Below are positions 1 to 6,641 of a stretch of 6,733 nucleotides of DNA, piece after piece. The position numbers and the translations under genes are program-made. The notes below the pieces were generated by a model that saw only the letters and a list, made by a program, of their open reading frames with translations, was not told the DNA's origin and searched no databases. Where the stretch lies: positions 1-6,733 of the forward strand of contig JACQPZ010000142.1 in NCBI GenBank assembly GCA_016207265.1, given 5' to 3'. The first letter of the stretch is position 1. Every line of letters begins with the position of its first letter. This stretch comes from Candidatus Latescibacterota bacterium. Its GTDB lineage: Bacteria; Eisenbacteria; RBG-16-71-46; SZUA-252.

Positions 1-110
1 CGGGATTCCTCCCCCGCCCTCGTCGTTTGGCCCGCTGCCGCGGCGATCCCTCGCGCGGCCCTGAGGACCCAGAGACCCCGCAGGTGGGCCACACGGCGCG
101 ACACGGAGCC
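1..110. other. Left-edge region with no supportable gene
   Basis: This GC-rich stretch lies upstream of the first promoter. An open frame that begins at 27 runs on into gene 1 in a different phase; its product is Arg/Pro/His-rich with no recognisable domain, so I treat it as a shadow. The only local structure is a short GCCGCGGC palindrome near 37-44. I see no tRNA, no convincing terminator with a T-run, and no end of an upstream gene that I can prove. Confidence 0.5.
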
Positions 111-139
111 TTGACATCCCGTCGTTTCAGCAGTAGACT
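111..139 (+). promoter_or_regulatory. Sigma70-like promoter of the secreted Calx-beta protein gene
   Basis: The -35 element TTGACA at 111-116 matches consensus at all six positions. After a 17-bp spacer, TAGACT at 134-139 matches four of six positions of TATAAT. The expected transcription start is about 146, giving a leader of roughly 35 nt before the ATG at 181. A short TAAG-AG-CTTA dyad (140-149) sits on the expected start point. The hexamers and spacing are visible in the sequence; promoter activity is inferred. Confidence 0.65.
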
Positions 140-180
140 TAAGAGCTTAGACGTCCGAGCCCTCCTGAAAGACCCGGAAC

Positions 181-3100
181 ATGACAAAAGGCCGGCCAAC
201 CGCGATCTCCCCGATTCTCACCAAAGCGCTCGCAATCGCCGTGGTTCTATCTCTCCTCGCTCCGCAGGCCCTGGCTGCGCAGCCCGACCGAGGTCCCGTC
301 CGAGTGGCGCCCCATGTGCCCGGTCGCGTCGTCGCGGCGCGGCCCGCGCGACTACTGGGGCAGGCGGTCGTCAACTTCGCGTATCTCGCGGAACAGGAGG
401 AGCTGTCGGGACCGTCTCCGATCTCCGCGCGCCCCAGGATCTTCCATCGCGGGCTCGAGGATCCCCTGGAACCCGAGGCCGTGCTTTCTACGGCGGGCCC
501 GCAGGGGCCCTCGGCCCCCTCGGTGGCGTCTCCGCCGGCAAGCGCGAGCTTCATCGGCCTCGACGACATCCCCATGGTGGATTCGAGCTACATCGTCATT
601 CCGCCCGACACGGGCGGAGCGGTCGGGCTTACGAAGCTCATGTCCGGGCTGAACAACAACTATCGGATCTTCGACAAGTCGGACGGCTCGGTGATCAGCA
701 CGCTGGGGACGGCGACGTTCTGGGCGCCGTCCGGGGAAACGGCCCTCAACGGGCTCACCGACCCGCGCACGCTCTACGACCCCTACAACAATCGCTGGAT
801 CGCGGTCATGCAGACCGTCACGACCGGCGCGGGAAACATCCTCGTGGGCGTGTCACATACAAGCGACCCCACCGGGAACTGGTTTCTCTACCGGTTCGCG
901 ACCGGGGCTACGATCGATTTCCCGACGGTCGGCTTCAACAAGAACTGGATCGTGGTCGCGATCAATCGCTACAGCAACGGCGGCACCTTCCAGCGCGGGA
1001 TCACGCTCGTCGTCAACTACCCTTTGGCACTCACCGGAACGGGCTCGGGCGTGATTTTCACGCAACAGCCCACCACTCACTTCGTCAGCTCGCCCTGCGC
1101 CACCTACTCGGCGACCGCGGAAACGCTGTACGTCGTGACCCACCTGAGCAGCTCCGGCGCGACCTACACACTCGACATGATCACGGGCACGGCGGCGTCG
1201 CCTTCCTACACCGCCGGCGGCTCGCAGACCCGCACGGGCGGGGGTTGGGCACAACCCGGCGGACAGCTCCTGCCGCAATCGGCTCCCAACTCCGGCACGA
1301 GCAGCTGCGGGGCCACCCCGTGCGCGATCGAGACCCAGGACGCGCAGGTGCGCTCGGCGCCGGTTTGCCGGGACGGATACATCTACTACACGCAAACCAT
1401 CGGACTCCCCGCTAGCGGGCTCACGCACACCGGAGTTCAGTGGACCAAGCTCAACACGCCGAGCGGCGGCTTCGTCGACGGCGGCCGCATCGAGGACGCG
1501 ACAGCCAATTCGACGAATGGGGGGAAGTGGTATGCCTTCCCGCACATCGCCGTGAACTCGGTGAGCGATTTCATGGTGGGCTACTCGCAGTTCTCGTCCG
1601 CCCAGCATCCATCGGCGGGCTACTCGATGCGCCTGGCCGGAGACGCTGCCGGGACGATTCGCGATCCCCTGATCTACAAGCCCGGCGAGGACTACTACCA
1701 CAAGGACTTCGGATCCGGGCGAAACCGCTGGGGCGATTTCAGCCAGGCGCAGGTCGATCCCTCCGACGACCGCTCGCTCTGGACCGTGCAGGAATACGGC
1801 AAGTTCCGTGTCAGCACGAACGACGGCACGACGGGAGCCAACGGGAGCCGGTGGAGCACCTACTGGGCCAACGTCGCCGGCCCCGCGCCGATCGTGACGA
1901 TCGAGTCGGGGCAGAGCCAGAGCGAGGGGGACGCCGGGCTCACGGCGTTCACGTTCACGGTCAATCTCTCGACCGGCTACAGCCTGCCGGTCACGATCGA
2001 CTATCAGACCGCCGACGGTACGGCGACGATCGCCGACAATGACTACGAGGCGGCGAGCGGCTCGATCACGATCCCCGCGGGGGAGACGAGTGGGGTCATT
2101 ACCGTGAACGCCCTGGGCGACACGAACAACGAATCCGATGAGATGTTCGACATCTCCCTCACTTTCGCGACAAACGGCGTGATCGGATCGCCCGGAAGCT
2201 CGACCGGAACGATCCTGAACGACGACGATTTCACGATCACGGCCACGGCGGGATCCGGAGGCACGATCAGCCCGAGCGGCGTCGTGATCGTGGCCCCTGG
2301 CGGGAGCCAGAGCTTCACGATCGCCCACGACGCCTGTCATACGATCGCGGATGTCCTCGTCGACGGGGTCTCGGCGGGGGCCGTGACGGAGTACACGTTC
2401 ACCAACGTCTCCGCGAATCACACGATCGCAGCGAGCTTCACGCTGATCACCTACACGATCACGGCGTCCGCGGGAGATGGCGGGGCCATCAGCCCGAGCG
2501 GGGCTGTCAGCGTCGGTTGCGGATCGGACCAGGCCTTCACGATCACCACGGACCCCGAGAACATGATCGGAAGTCTGGTTGTCGACGCGGTCTCTCTACC
2601 CATCGCGGAATCGCACACGTTCACGAACGTGACCGCTCCGCACTCGATCAGCGCCTCATTCCAGATCGGCCCCAGGATAACGATCGGAGATCTGGTCTTG
2701 GTTGAGGGCAACAGCGGCACGACCGAGTTCGGTTTCCCGGTGAAGCTCTCCGGGCCGGCGACGATGCACGTGGACCTGACGTGGAAGACCGTGGACGTAA
2801 CGGCCGTTGCGTCGAGCGGCGATTACGAAGCCGATTCGACCGTGCTCTCGATCGACGCGGGAGCGACCACGGCCATCATCCCGGTCCAGGTGAACGGGGA
2901 TCTGACGCCCGAGGATCAGGAGACGTTCCTGGTCAATCTCCCGGGCGCCATGCACGGTATCGTTGCGGACGGGGAAGCCGTCGGGATGATCATCAACGAC
3001 GATGGGGCCACCGCGGTCGAAAGCGGCATCCCCGCCGAGTTGTCCTTCGCGATCGAGGGGGGTAACCCCGGCGGGGGTGCCGTGCGCTTTCGCCTTGGTC

Positions 3101-3309
3101 TCCCGTCGTCCGGGCGGGTTGCGCTCCACGTATACGACGTCGCCGGTCGTCTTGTCGGGCGAGCGGTCGACGGCATCCTCCCGGCCGGGTCGCATGGCGT
3201 GAGCTGGAGCGTCCAGCGCGAAGGCGCGCATCCCGCCTCCGGCGTCTACTTCGTACGCTTCGCCGCGAACGGCCGCACGATCACCCGGAGGTTCGTGCTC
3301 TTGAGGTGA
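181..3309 (+). CDS. Secreted multidomain Calx-beta / InlB-B-like repeat protein with FlgD-like C-terminal domain
   Basis: A 1042-aa exported protein, probably surface-bound or released. Residues 1-32 form a signal peptide (basic start, hydrophobic 16-28, cleavage after ALA at 30-32). Residues of about 120-565 form a beta-rich domain with PPDTGGAVG (141-149), DPRTLYDP (194-201) and NRWGDF (515-520). I have seen this motif style in uncharacterised secreted bacterial proteins, and a propeller fold is my guess. Next come Calx-beta 1 (571-683, ending NDDD), two InlB-B-like repeats (685-753 and 759-827) and Calx-beta 2 (833-942, ending INDDG). The last 80 or so residues are a FlgD-like/Por-tail type domain with VYDVAGRLV (984-992) and GVYFVRF (1021-1027). 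Calx-beta domains commonly bind calcium; adhesion or matrix roles are plausible but unproven, and I see no catalytic motif. The ATG is the first start after an in-frame TGA at 166-168 and fits the signal peptide. The ribosome site is weak (GAAAG, 167-171). The gene is convergent with the PLD-like gene. I am sure of the CDS and fairly sure of the C-terminal half. Confidence 0.93.
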   Translation: MTKGRPTAISPILTKALAIAVVLSLLAPQALAAQPDRGPVRVAPHVPGRVVAARPARLLGQAVVNFAYLAEQEELSGPSPISARPRIFHRGLEDPLEPEAVLSTAGPQGPSAPSVASPPASASFIGLDDIPMVDSSYIVIPPDTGGAVGLTKLMSGLNNNYRIFDKSDGSVISTLGTATFWAPSGETALNGLTDPRTLYDPYNNRWIAVMQTVTTGAGNILVGVSHTSDPTGNWFLYRFATGATIDFPTVGFNKNWIVVAINRYSNGGTFQRGITLVVNYPLALTGTGSGVIFTQQPTTHFVSSPCATYSATAETLYVVTHLSSSGATYTLDMITGTAASPSYTAGGSQTRTGGGWAQPGGQLLPQSAPNSGTSSCGATPCAIETQDAQVRSAPVCRDGYIYYTQTIGLPASGLTHTGVQWTKLNTPSGGFVDGGRIEDATANSTNGGKWYAFPHIAVNSVSDFMVGYSQFSSAQHPSAGYSMRLAGDAAGTIRDPLIYKPGEDYYHKDFGSGRNRWGDFSQAQVDPSDDRSLWTVQEYGKFRVSTNDGTTGANGSRWSTYWANVAGPAPIVTIESGQSQSEGDAGLTAFTFTVNLSTGYSLPVTIDYQTADGTATIADNDYEAASGSITIPAGETSGVITVNALGDTNNESDEMFDISLTFATNGVIGSPGSSTGTILNDDDFTITATAGSGGTISPSGVVIVAPGGSQSFTIAHDACHTIADVLVDGVSAGAVTEYTFTNVSANHTIAASFTLITYTITASAGDGGAISPSGAVSVGCGSDQAFTITTDPENMIGSLVVDAVSLPIAESHTFTNVTAPHSISASFQIGPRITIGDLVLVEGNSGTTEFGFPVKLSGPATMHVDLTWKTVDVTAVASSGDYEADSTVLSIDAGATTAIIPVQVNGDLTPEDQETFLVNLPGAMHGIVADGEAVGMIINDDGATAVESGIPAELSFAIEGGNPGGGAVRFRLGLPSSGRVALHVYDVAGRLVGRAVDGILPAGSHGVSWSVQREGAHPASGVYFVRFAANGRTITRRFVLLR
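2233..2439 (+). repeat. InlB-B-like repeat unit 1 (residues 685-753)
   Basis: First of two in-frame 69-residue units. It opens TITATAGSGG, continues ISPSG, and closes with FTNVSANHTIAASF. The pattern matches the divergent InlB B-repeat / bacterial repeat type found in many secreted proteins as a small beta module. Aligned by hand without gaps to unit 2, about 37 of 69 residues are identical. The copies have clearly diverged, so this is an old duplication. Confidence 0.8.
2455..2661 (+). repeat. InlB-B-like repeat unit 2 (residues 759-827)
   Basis: Second unit, also exactly 69 residues, beginning TITASAGDGG and ending FTNVTAPHSISASF. It follows unit 1 with a five-residue linker, giving a 74-residue period. 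Differences concentrate in the middle (residues 31-50 of the unit), while both ends and the SPSG turn are kept. Together the pair bridges the two Calx-beta domains. Confidence 0.8.
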
Positions 3310-3375
3310 TCGCCGACCCGGGGTTGGGCCGGATCCGCACGACGGGGCGGTTGGGCCGGAAGACCCTGGTCCCGG
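3310..3375. other. Convergent intergenic gap without a clear terminator
   Basis: Both flanking genes end into this 66-bp gap: TGA at 3307-3309 on plus, and TAG on minus read at 3378-3376. The only foldable element on the plus side is a weak stem CCGAC/GTTGG (3313-3317 with 3323-3327, one G-T pair) with no T-run. Another inverted pair, GACC/GGTC (3362-3371), has a 2-nt loop and cannot form a proper hairpin. Termination may be Rho-dependent or lie further inside the opposing gene. Confidence 0.5.
3322..3360. repeat. Perfect 12-bp direct repeat between convergent genes
   Basis: GGTTGGGCCGGA occurs at 3322-3333 and again at 3349-3360, a 27-bp period, both copies inside the 66-bp convergent gap. 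The intervening 15 bases contain a CGGATCCG palindrome that overlaps the first copy. This could be a small duplication, a protein-binding site or a remnant of a repeat family; nothing in the window decides between these. Confidence 0.6.
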
Positions 3376-6300
3376 CTAGATCAGATCCCGCAGGAATCGA
3401 CTCACGCTTCGAAGAAAGCCGCTCGTCTTCGGGAAGTAACCGTCCAGCTCCTCCAGCTTCTCCGGCCAGGTCGCCGCGCCCACGAGGAACGCGAAGTCGA
3501 TCATCGCGGGGAGGCAATCCTTGCCCGCGGTCGCGGAGAGAATCTCCCCGTCGAGGAGCATGCTGCGGCGATCCTGGTTCTGCGATCCGAGCGTCGAGAG
3601 GACGACCACCGTCTCCCAATCGGGTCCGAGCGGCGCGCCCGGGGCGCCCGCGGATGGAGACGCGATGTCCGACGCCCCGGCCGACGCTTCCACGGTCGGC
3701 CATTCCGGGACGGCGTCCCGGATCAGCGCCGCATCGAGCCGAGCACCGTCGCCCGATTCCAGAATGGATCCCTTCCATCGCGCGCGGACGTACTGGCGGA
3801 GGGCGCCCGTCCAATCCGCGCGATTCAGGACCGCGAGCGCGGCTTGGCTCGCGAAGAATTGCGCCTTCAGGTGTAAGTGAGGCTTGTGGGTGACGGCGAT
3901 CGTCATGGGATGGGCGGGGCCGGGGTACTCGGTTCGCATCCGCTCGTATTCCTCGCGCAGAACCGTGATGACCTCCGGGTGGCCTTGCACCCAGTCGCGC
4001 AGCGGCGAGCCGCGCCATTCCTTCTCGAGCATCCGTTCGAGAAGCGCGCGAACGTCCTGGACGTCGTCCTCCTTCGTGTAGATTCCGACCCGAAGCGTGC
4101 CGCCCGCGGCGGCGATCGACTCGTGCATGATCTCGGACGAGCGGAAGAGGATCCAGAGCGCCCGGTGCATGAGCCCGAGCGTCGGCAGGGCGCTGCTCGG
4201 CGCGTGATCGCTCGCGGGGGCGACGGGGAACGCGTGGCAGCCGCGGAGCGCCGCGGACACGAACATCGCTGCCCAGAACTCGTTCGTCCAGAGGGAATCG
4301 GGCGCGAAGAGCACCGAGCCGCGCTGCATCAGGTTGTAGATCGCGGCTTTGAGCACCGACGCCGATTTGTCGCGATAGCCCGTGCCGTTCGTGGTCGCGA
4401 GCACGTGGGCGGTCCATCCCTCCGATCGAAGGGAGTCGCAGGTCCGCTCGAACGACGCCGGATAGGCCCGTGCGCGAAGGAAGTAGGGGATCTCGTCCGG
4501 GCGCACTCCCTGACTCACGAGCAGCTCCCGGGCCGCGGTCTTGATGCGCACGGCCTCGGTTCCACGCAGGATGAGGCTCCGATCCTCCCAGGTCGGTCCC
4601 ACGTAGTGCTCTCCGACGCCGAGGCCCGTAAGGAGGAGCTCTCCGGAGCCCGGATCCTCCTCGAAGACGTCGCGGAACGCGAGCTTCGTGTGGTCGCGCA
4701 TCAGCATATCGCCGATGAACGTCGGATCGTACGGATGCGTGATCGCGACGTGGACGCGCACGTTCCGGCGCACGTATCGGTCTCCGTAGCGCTTCATCGT
4801 GGTCGAAGCCGCGATCGCCTCGCGCAGCCGCTTGAGGCCCGCCCGCACGCTCGCCTCGAGCGCCTTGTCGGAAAGGCGCGGCGGGTCCGCCGTGGCCAGA
4901 TGCTCCAGGAACGACATCACCGGCTCCGAGCCGTTCCCGCGGTAGTAGTACTCGTCCAGCAGGATGAAGAATTGCGGCAGATCACGGCGCTCGCCGCGGT
5001 CCATCTCCTGGATGGCGCTCACGAACGCGTCCAGGTACCCGTTCACGGCGAACGTCCATGACGCGCGGTCGGGGCCCTTCGTGCCGTTCCGGCCGCTGTA
5101 GTCGTGGATCCACAGGACGTGGTAGCTCCGGGTCTCGTGGACGGAACGCAGCAGCTCGCGGTAGAACTCGTCGTTGAGGCAATACCGGATCGAGTTCGCG
5201 GGCGAGAACGGGTGTCCGGCCAACGCCCCGAGGACCTGGTTCACCTCTTCCTGGGAATCGTACTCTTGGGGGCGAAGCCCGAAATTGAGAGGAATCCAGA
5301 CCAGACGCCACGTCTTCCAGCGCTTGCGCGACCCGCGCGTGATGTCGTCGAGCTGGTGGAGGACTTGTCGAAAGACGTCGAGGGCCGCCTGCCGCTCGGC
5401 GGCGCCGAGCCCGAGGTCCGACGTTTCGAGCCCGGCGCGAAAGCGCGAGTGGGCGTCGGCGAGAAGCCCGGTGATCTCACCCGGGTTCCTCATCTGCCCG
5501 AGAAGACGGTTGTAGGGGATGATCACGTCGTGGAGCAATGTGCGCCGCGCACGCGCTGCGAGCTCCTCGCCGGCCGCCTCATTCCGTCCCGCCGCGACCG
5601 CGAATGCCGCGCGCAGCGCAGCGTGGTAGGCGGAATCCTCCGACGCGAACGAATGCCCCGGGAGGCGCGCGTGCTCGTTCAACGCCACGGCCTCCCGCTC
5701 GAAGGCCCGCCGCCCCTTGCGGCTCTCCGGACTGCGCGGAGTCAGATTCGGTGTGAGCAGGCGATCGACCCAGACCATGGCATGTCGGATACGCTCGATC
5801 TCGTCGGCCGCGACCAGCGAGGGCCGCACCGGAGCCGGAGCCGGCAGGGCCCCGCGCCGCATCGCCACGAAGGCGTTCCGGGGCCGCGTCTCGCGGTATC
5901 CGGACCACGGCATCGGCATCTTCATGCCCAGCTCGAGCGTCCGCCTCGCCGGCGTGTAGTCGATCCGCAGGCGGTCCCCTCGGGCGAAGAAGCCCCCGCG
6001 GCGGGGAGCGCCCTCGAGCGTGAGCTTGAAATAGGGCTTTTGGTCGTACGTATCGAAATCCACGCCGCCGCGGACGACGGGCAGCTTCAAGGAGGCTCCG
6101 AACGTCCCCCGCGATTTCCGGTCCGTGCGCAGCAGCGTTCCCTCGAGCGCGATGTCGAGCAGACCGAATTGCGGCGCGACGACGCGCCCTTCGAGATCGA
6201 GCAGGATTCGCGCGGACGGCCGCTCGGAGCGAAACGCGTAGCCTCCCTGGGCTCCGAACTCGAGCCGGTAATACTTCGGCTGACCGAACGGGAGGGATAC

Positions 6301-6456
6301 ATCGAGGGTCGGATTCGCGGCGGGCGAAGGCGACAGCGCAGCGGACGTCGCAGCATCCCCGGGCGGGGCCACGTGGGCCTCCGCGGACGCCGGTCCGGCC
6401 GGAGCGGCGCACAGACATGCCGCGAAGAGCGCGAGGATCGTGTGCCGAAACCGCAT
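3376..6456 (-). CDS. Exported phospholipase D-like (HKD superfamily) protein with a split second motif
   Basis: A 1026-aa protein. Residues 1-25 form a Sec signal peptide (MRFRH, hydrophobic core, cleavage after ASA). Residues of about 50-183 are beta-rich and 205-390 mostly helical; I recognise neither. Two PLD-like lobes follow. Lobe 1 has the strand LWIHDYSG (near 449), LLDEYYY (499-505), and H589-x-K591-x4-D596 followed by GLGVGEHY and WEDRSLILRG (623-632). Lobe 2 has FAPDSLW (717-723) and ALRGCHAFPVAPASD (736-750), typical of the strand and helix before a second HKD motif. It then has H862-x-K864 and GSQNQDRRS (957-965), which resembles the family's GSxN-D-RS signature. PLD enzymes use the two His/Lys pairs for phosphodiester hydrolysis or transfer; the substrate here cannot be told. 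Canonical HxK and GSxN lie about 15 residues apart, here 95. The ATG at 6456 is preferred over an upstream TTG at 6516 because of a perfect Shine-Dalgarno sequence and the signal peptide. Family call is from motifs read by eye. Confidence 0.85.
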   Translation of the reverse strand: MRFRHTILALFAACLCAAPAGPASAEAHVAPPGDAATSAALSPSPAANPTLDVSLPFGQPKYYRLEFGAQGGYAFRSERPSARILLDLEGRVVAPQFGLLDIALEGTLLRTDRKSRGTFGASLKLPVVRGGVDFDTYDQKPYFKLTLEGAPRRGGFFARGDRLRIDYTPARRTLELGMKMPMPWSGYRETRPRNAFVAMRRGALPAPAPVRPSLVAADEIERIRHAMVWVDRLLTPNLTPRSPESRKGRRAFEREAVALNEHARLPGHSFASEDSAYHAALRAAFAVAAGRNEAAGEELAARARRTLLHDVIIPYNRLLGQMRNPGEITGLLADAHSRFRAGLETSDLGLGAAERQAALDVFRQVLHQLDDITRGSRKRWKTWRLVWIPLNFGLRPQEYDSQEEVNQVLGALAGHPFSPANSIRYCLNDEFYRELLRSVHETRSYHVLWIHDYSGRNGTKGPDRASWTFAVNGYLDAFVSAIQEMDRGERRDLPQFFILLDEYYYRGNGSEPVMSFLEHLATADPPRLSDKALEASVRAGLKRLREAIAASTTMKRYGDRYVRRNVRVHVAITHPYDPTFIGDMLMRDHTKLAFRDVFEEDPGSGELLLTGLGVGEHYVGPTWEDRSLILRGTEAVRIKTAARELLVSQGVRPDEIPYFLRARAYPASFERTCDSLRSEGWTAHVLATTNGTGYRDKSASVLKAAIYNLMQRGSVLFAPDSLWTNEFWAAMFVSAALRGCHAFPVAPASDHAPSSALPTLGLMHRALWILFRSSEIMHESIAAAGGTLRVGIYTKEDDVQDVRALLERMLEKEWRGSPLRDWVQGHPEVITVLREEYERMRTEYPGPAHPMTIAVTHKPHLHLKAQFFASQAALAVLNRADWTGALRQYVRARWKGSILESGDGARLDAALIRDAVPEWPTVEASAGASDIASPSAGAPGAPLGPDWETVVVLSTLGSQNQDRRSMLLDGEILSATAGKDCLPAMIDFAFLVGAATWPEKLEELDGYFPKTSGFLRSVSRFLRDLI
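3619..3849 (-). other. Insertion splitting the second HKD motif (residues about 870-946)
   Basis: Between the HLKAQFFA strand (H862, K864) and the WETVVVLSTLGSQN strand lie about 77 residues. The canonical family has a tight turn carrying the motif aspartate here. The canonical Asp position (869) is Ala. The insert starts helical and basic, then becomes an Ala/Ser/Gly/Pro-rich linker (residues 923-945, DNA 3622-3690). The reading frame stays open and protein-like throughout, so a frameshift is unlikely. D946 just before the second strand might replace the missing Asp; that is inference. Confidence 0.6.
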
Positions 6457-6463
6457 CGCCTGC

Positions 6464-6469
6464 ACCTCC
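6464..6469 (-). promoter_or_regulatory. Strong ribosome binding site that sets the PLD-like gene start
   Basis: On the minus strand GGAGGT lies 7 nt before the ATG at 6456-6454. This near-ideal site decides the start in favour of residue M at 6456. The TTG at 6516 would add 20 residues in front of an otherwise ordinary signal peptide, and it coincides with the candidate -35 element. Confidence 0.85.
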
Positions 6470-6487
6470 GCCACGACGAGGGCCCAC

Positions 6488-6516
6488 AACCTACGCCCGC
6501 GGGTCGACGGCGTCAA
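6488..6516 (-). promoter_or_regulatory. Candidate promoter of the PLD-like gene
   Basis: Read on the minus strand, TTGACG (6516-6511) matches five of six positions of the -35 consensus. After exactly 17 bp, TAGGTT (6493-6488) matches three of six positions of the -10, with the key T, A and final T kept. The start point would be near 6481, leaving about 25 nt of leader that contains the ribosome site. The -10 shares the TAGnnT form with the promoter at 111-139. The weak -10 keeps confidence modest. Confidence 0.45.
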
Positions 6517-6532
6517 CGACGCACGCCCAGGC

Positions 6533-6559
6533 GGCGGTCCCGCTTTCCAGGAAACCGCC
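6533..6559. promoter_or_regulatory. Nested inverted repeat in the divergent intergenic region (possible operator)
   Basis: GGCGGT (6533-6538) is mirrored by ACCGCC (6554-6559), and inside lies a perfect TTTCC-A-GGAAA palindrome (6544-6554). It sits about 17 bp upstream of the candidate -35 of the minus gene and about 80 bp before the lipoprotein ATG. A regulator bound here could act on both divergent genes. The symmetry is seen; the function is inferred. Confidence 0.35.
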
Positions 6560-6602
6560 TCCCTGTGCGGCGGCGATCATCCGAGCGAGCCGGCCCGCAG
6601 GT

Positions 6603-6619
6603 CCGGGAGAATCGCCCGG
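6603..6619 (+). other. Short hairpin in the leader of the lipoprotein gene
   Basis: CCGGG (6603-6607) pairs with CCCGG (6615-6619) around a 7-nt AGAATCG loop, ending 22 nt before the ATG at 6642. Outer GCCGGC sequences (6589-6594 and 6619-6624) could pair instead. No T-run follows, so it is not a classical terminator. In DNA this rich in GC such a stem may be accidental. Confidence 0.3.
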
Positions 6620-6641
6620 CCGGCGGGGTAGTGCGAGGCGT

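Noticed and set aside
27..1415. Long plus-strand open frame of 462 codons
   Set aside because: It overlaps gene 1 in another phase, its product is Arg/His/Gly-rich with no domain, and gene 1 has a signal peptide and clear domains in its own frame. It is a GC-driven shadow.
853..2421. Minus-strand open frame of 522 codons opposite gene 1
   Set aside because: Arg/Asp/Val/Gly-rich product typical of antisense translation of GC-rich genes, with no recognisable domain and no ribosome site that I could see.
1895..3290. Hexamer ACGATC repeated at least a dozen times
   Set aside because: It mostly encodes Thr-Ile (ACG ATC) in beta-strands with strong codon preference, and elsewhere falls across codon boundaries at irregular spacing. 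This is protein composition, not a DNA element.
3281..4417. Minus-strand open frame of 378 codons overlapping the PLD-like gene in another phase
   Set aside because: Arg/Pro-rich shadow with no domain. The PLD motifs HxK and GSxN lie in the other frame, and that frame runs through without interruption, so this is not a frameshifted continuation.
3877..5061. Plus-strand open frame of 394 codons opposite the PLD-like gene
   Set aside because: Composition dominated by Arg, His, Glu and Val from antisense reading; no motif or signal peptide.
6409..6456. Possible lipobox cysteine (C14 or C16) in the PLD-like signal peptide
   Set aside because: The cysteines lie within the hydrophobic core without a proper lipobox, while a standard signal peptidase I site (ASA, residues 23-25) follows.
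6457..6516. Extended PLD-like start at the TTG at 6516
   Set aside because: It would place 20 residues before a normal signal peptide, skip the perfect ribosome site at 6469-6464, and begin inside the candidate -35 element.
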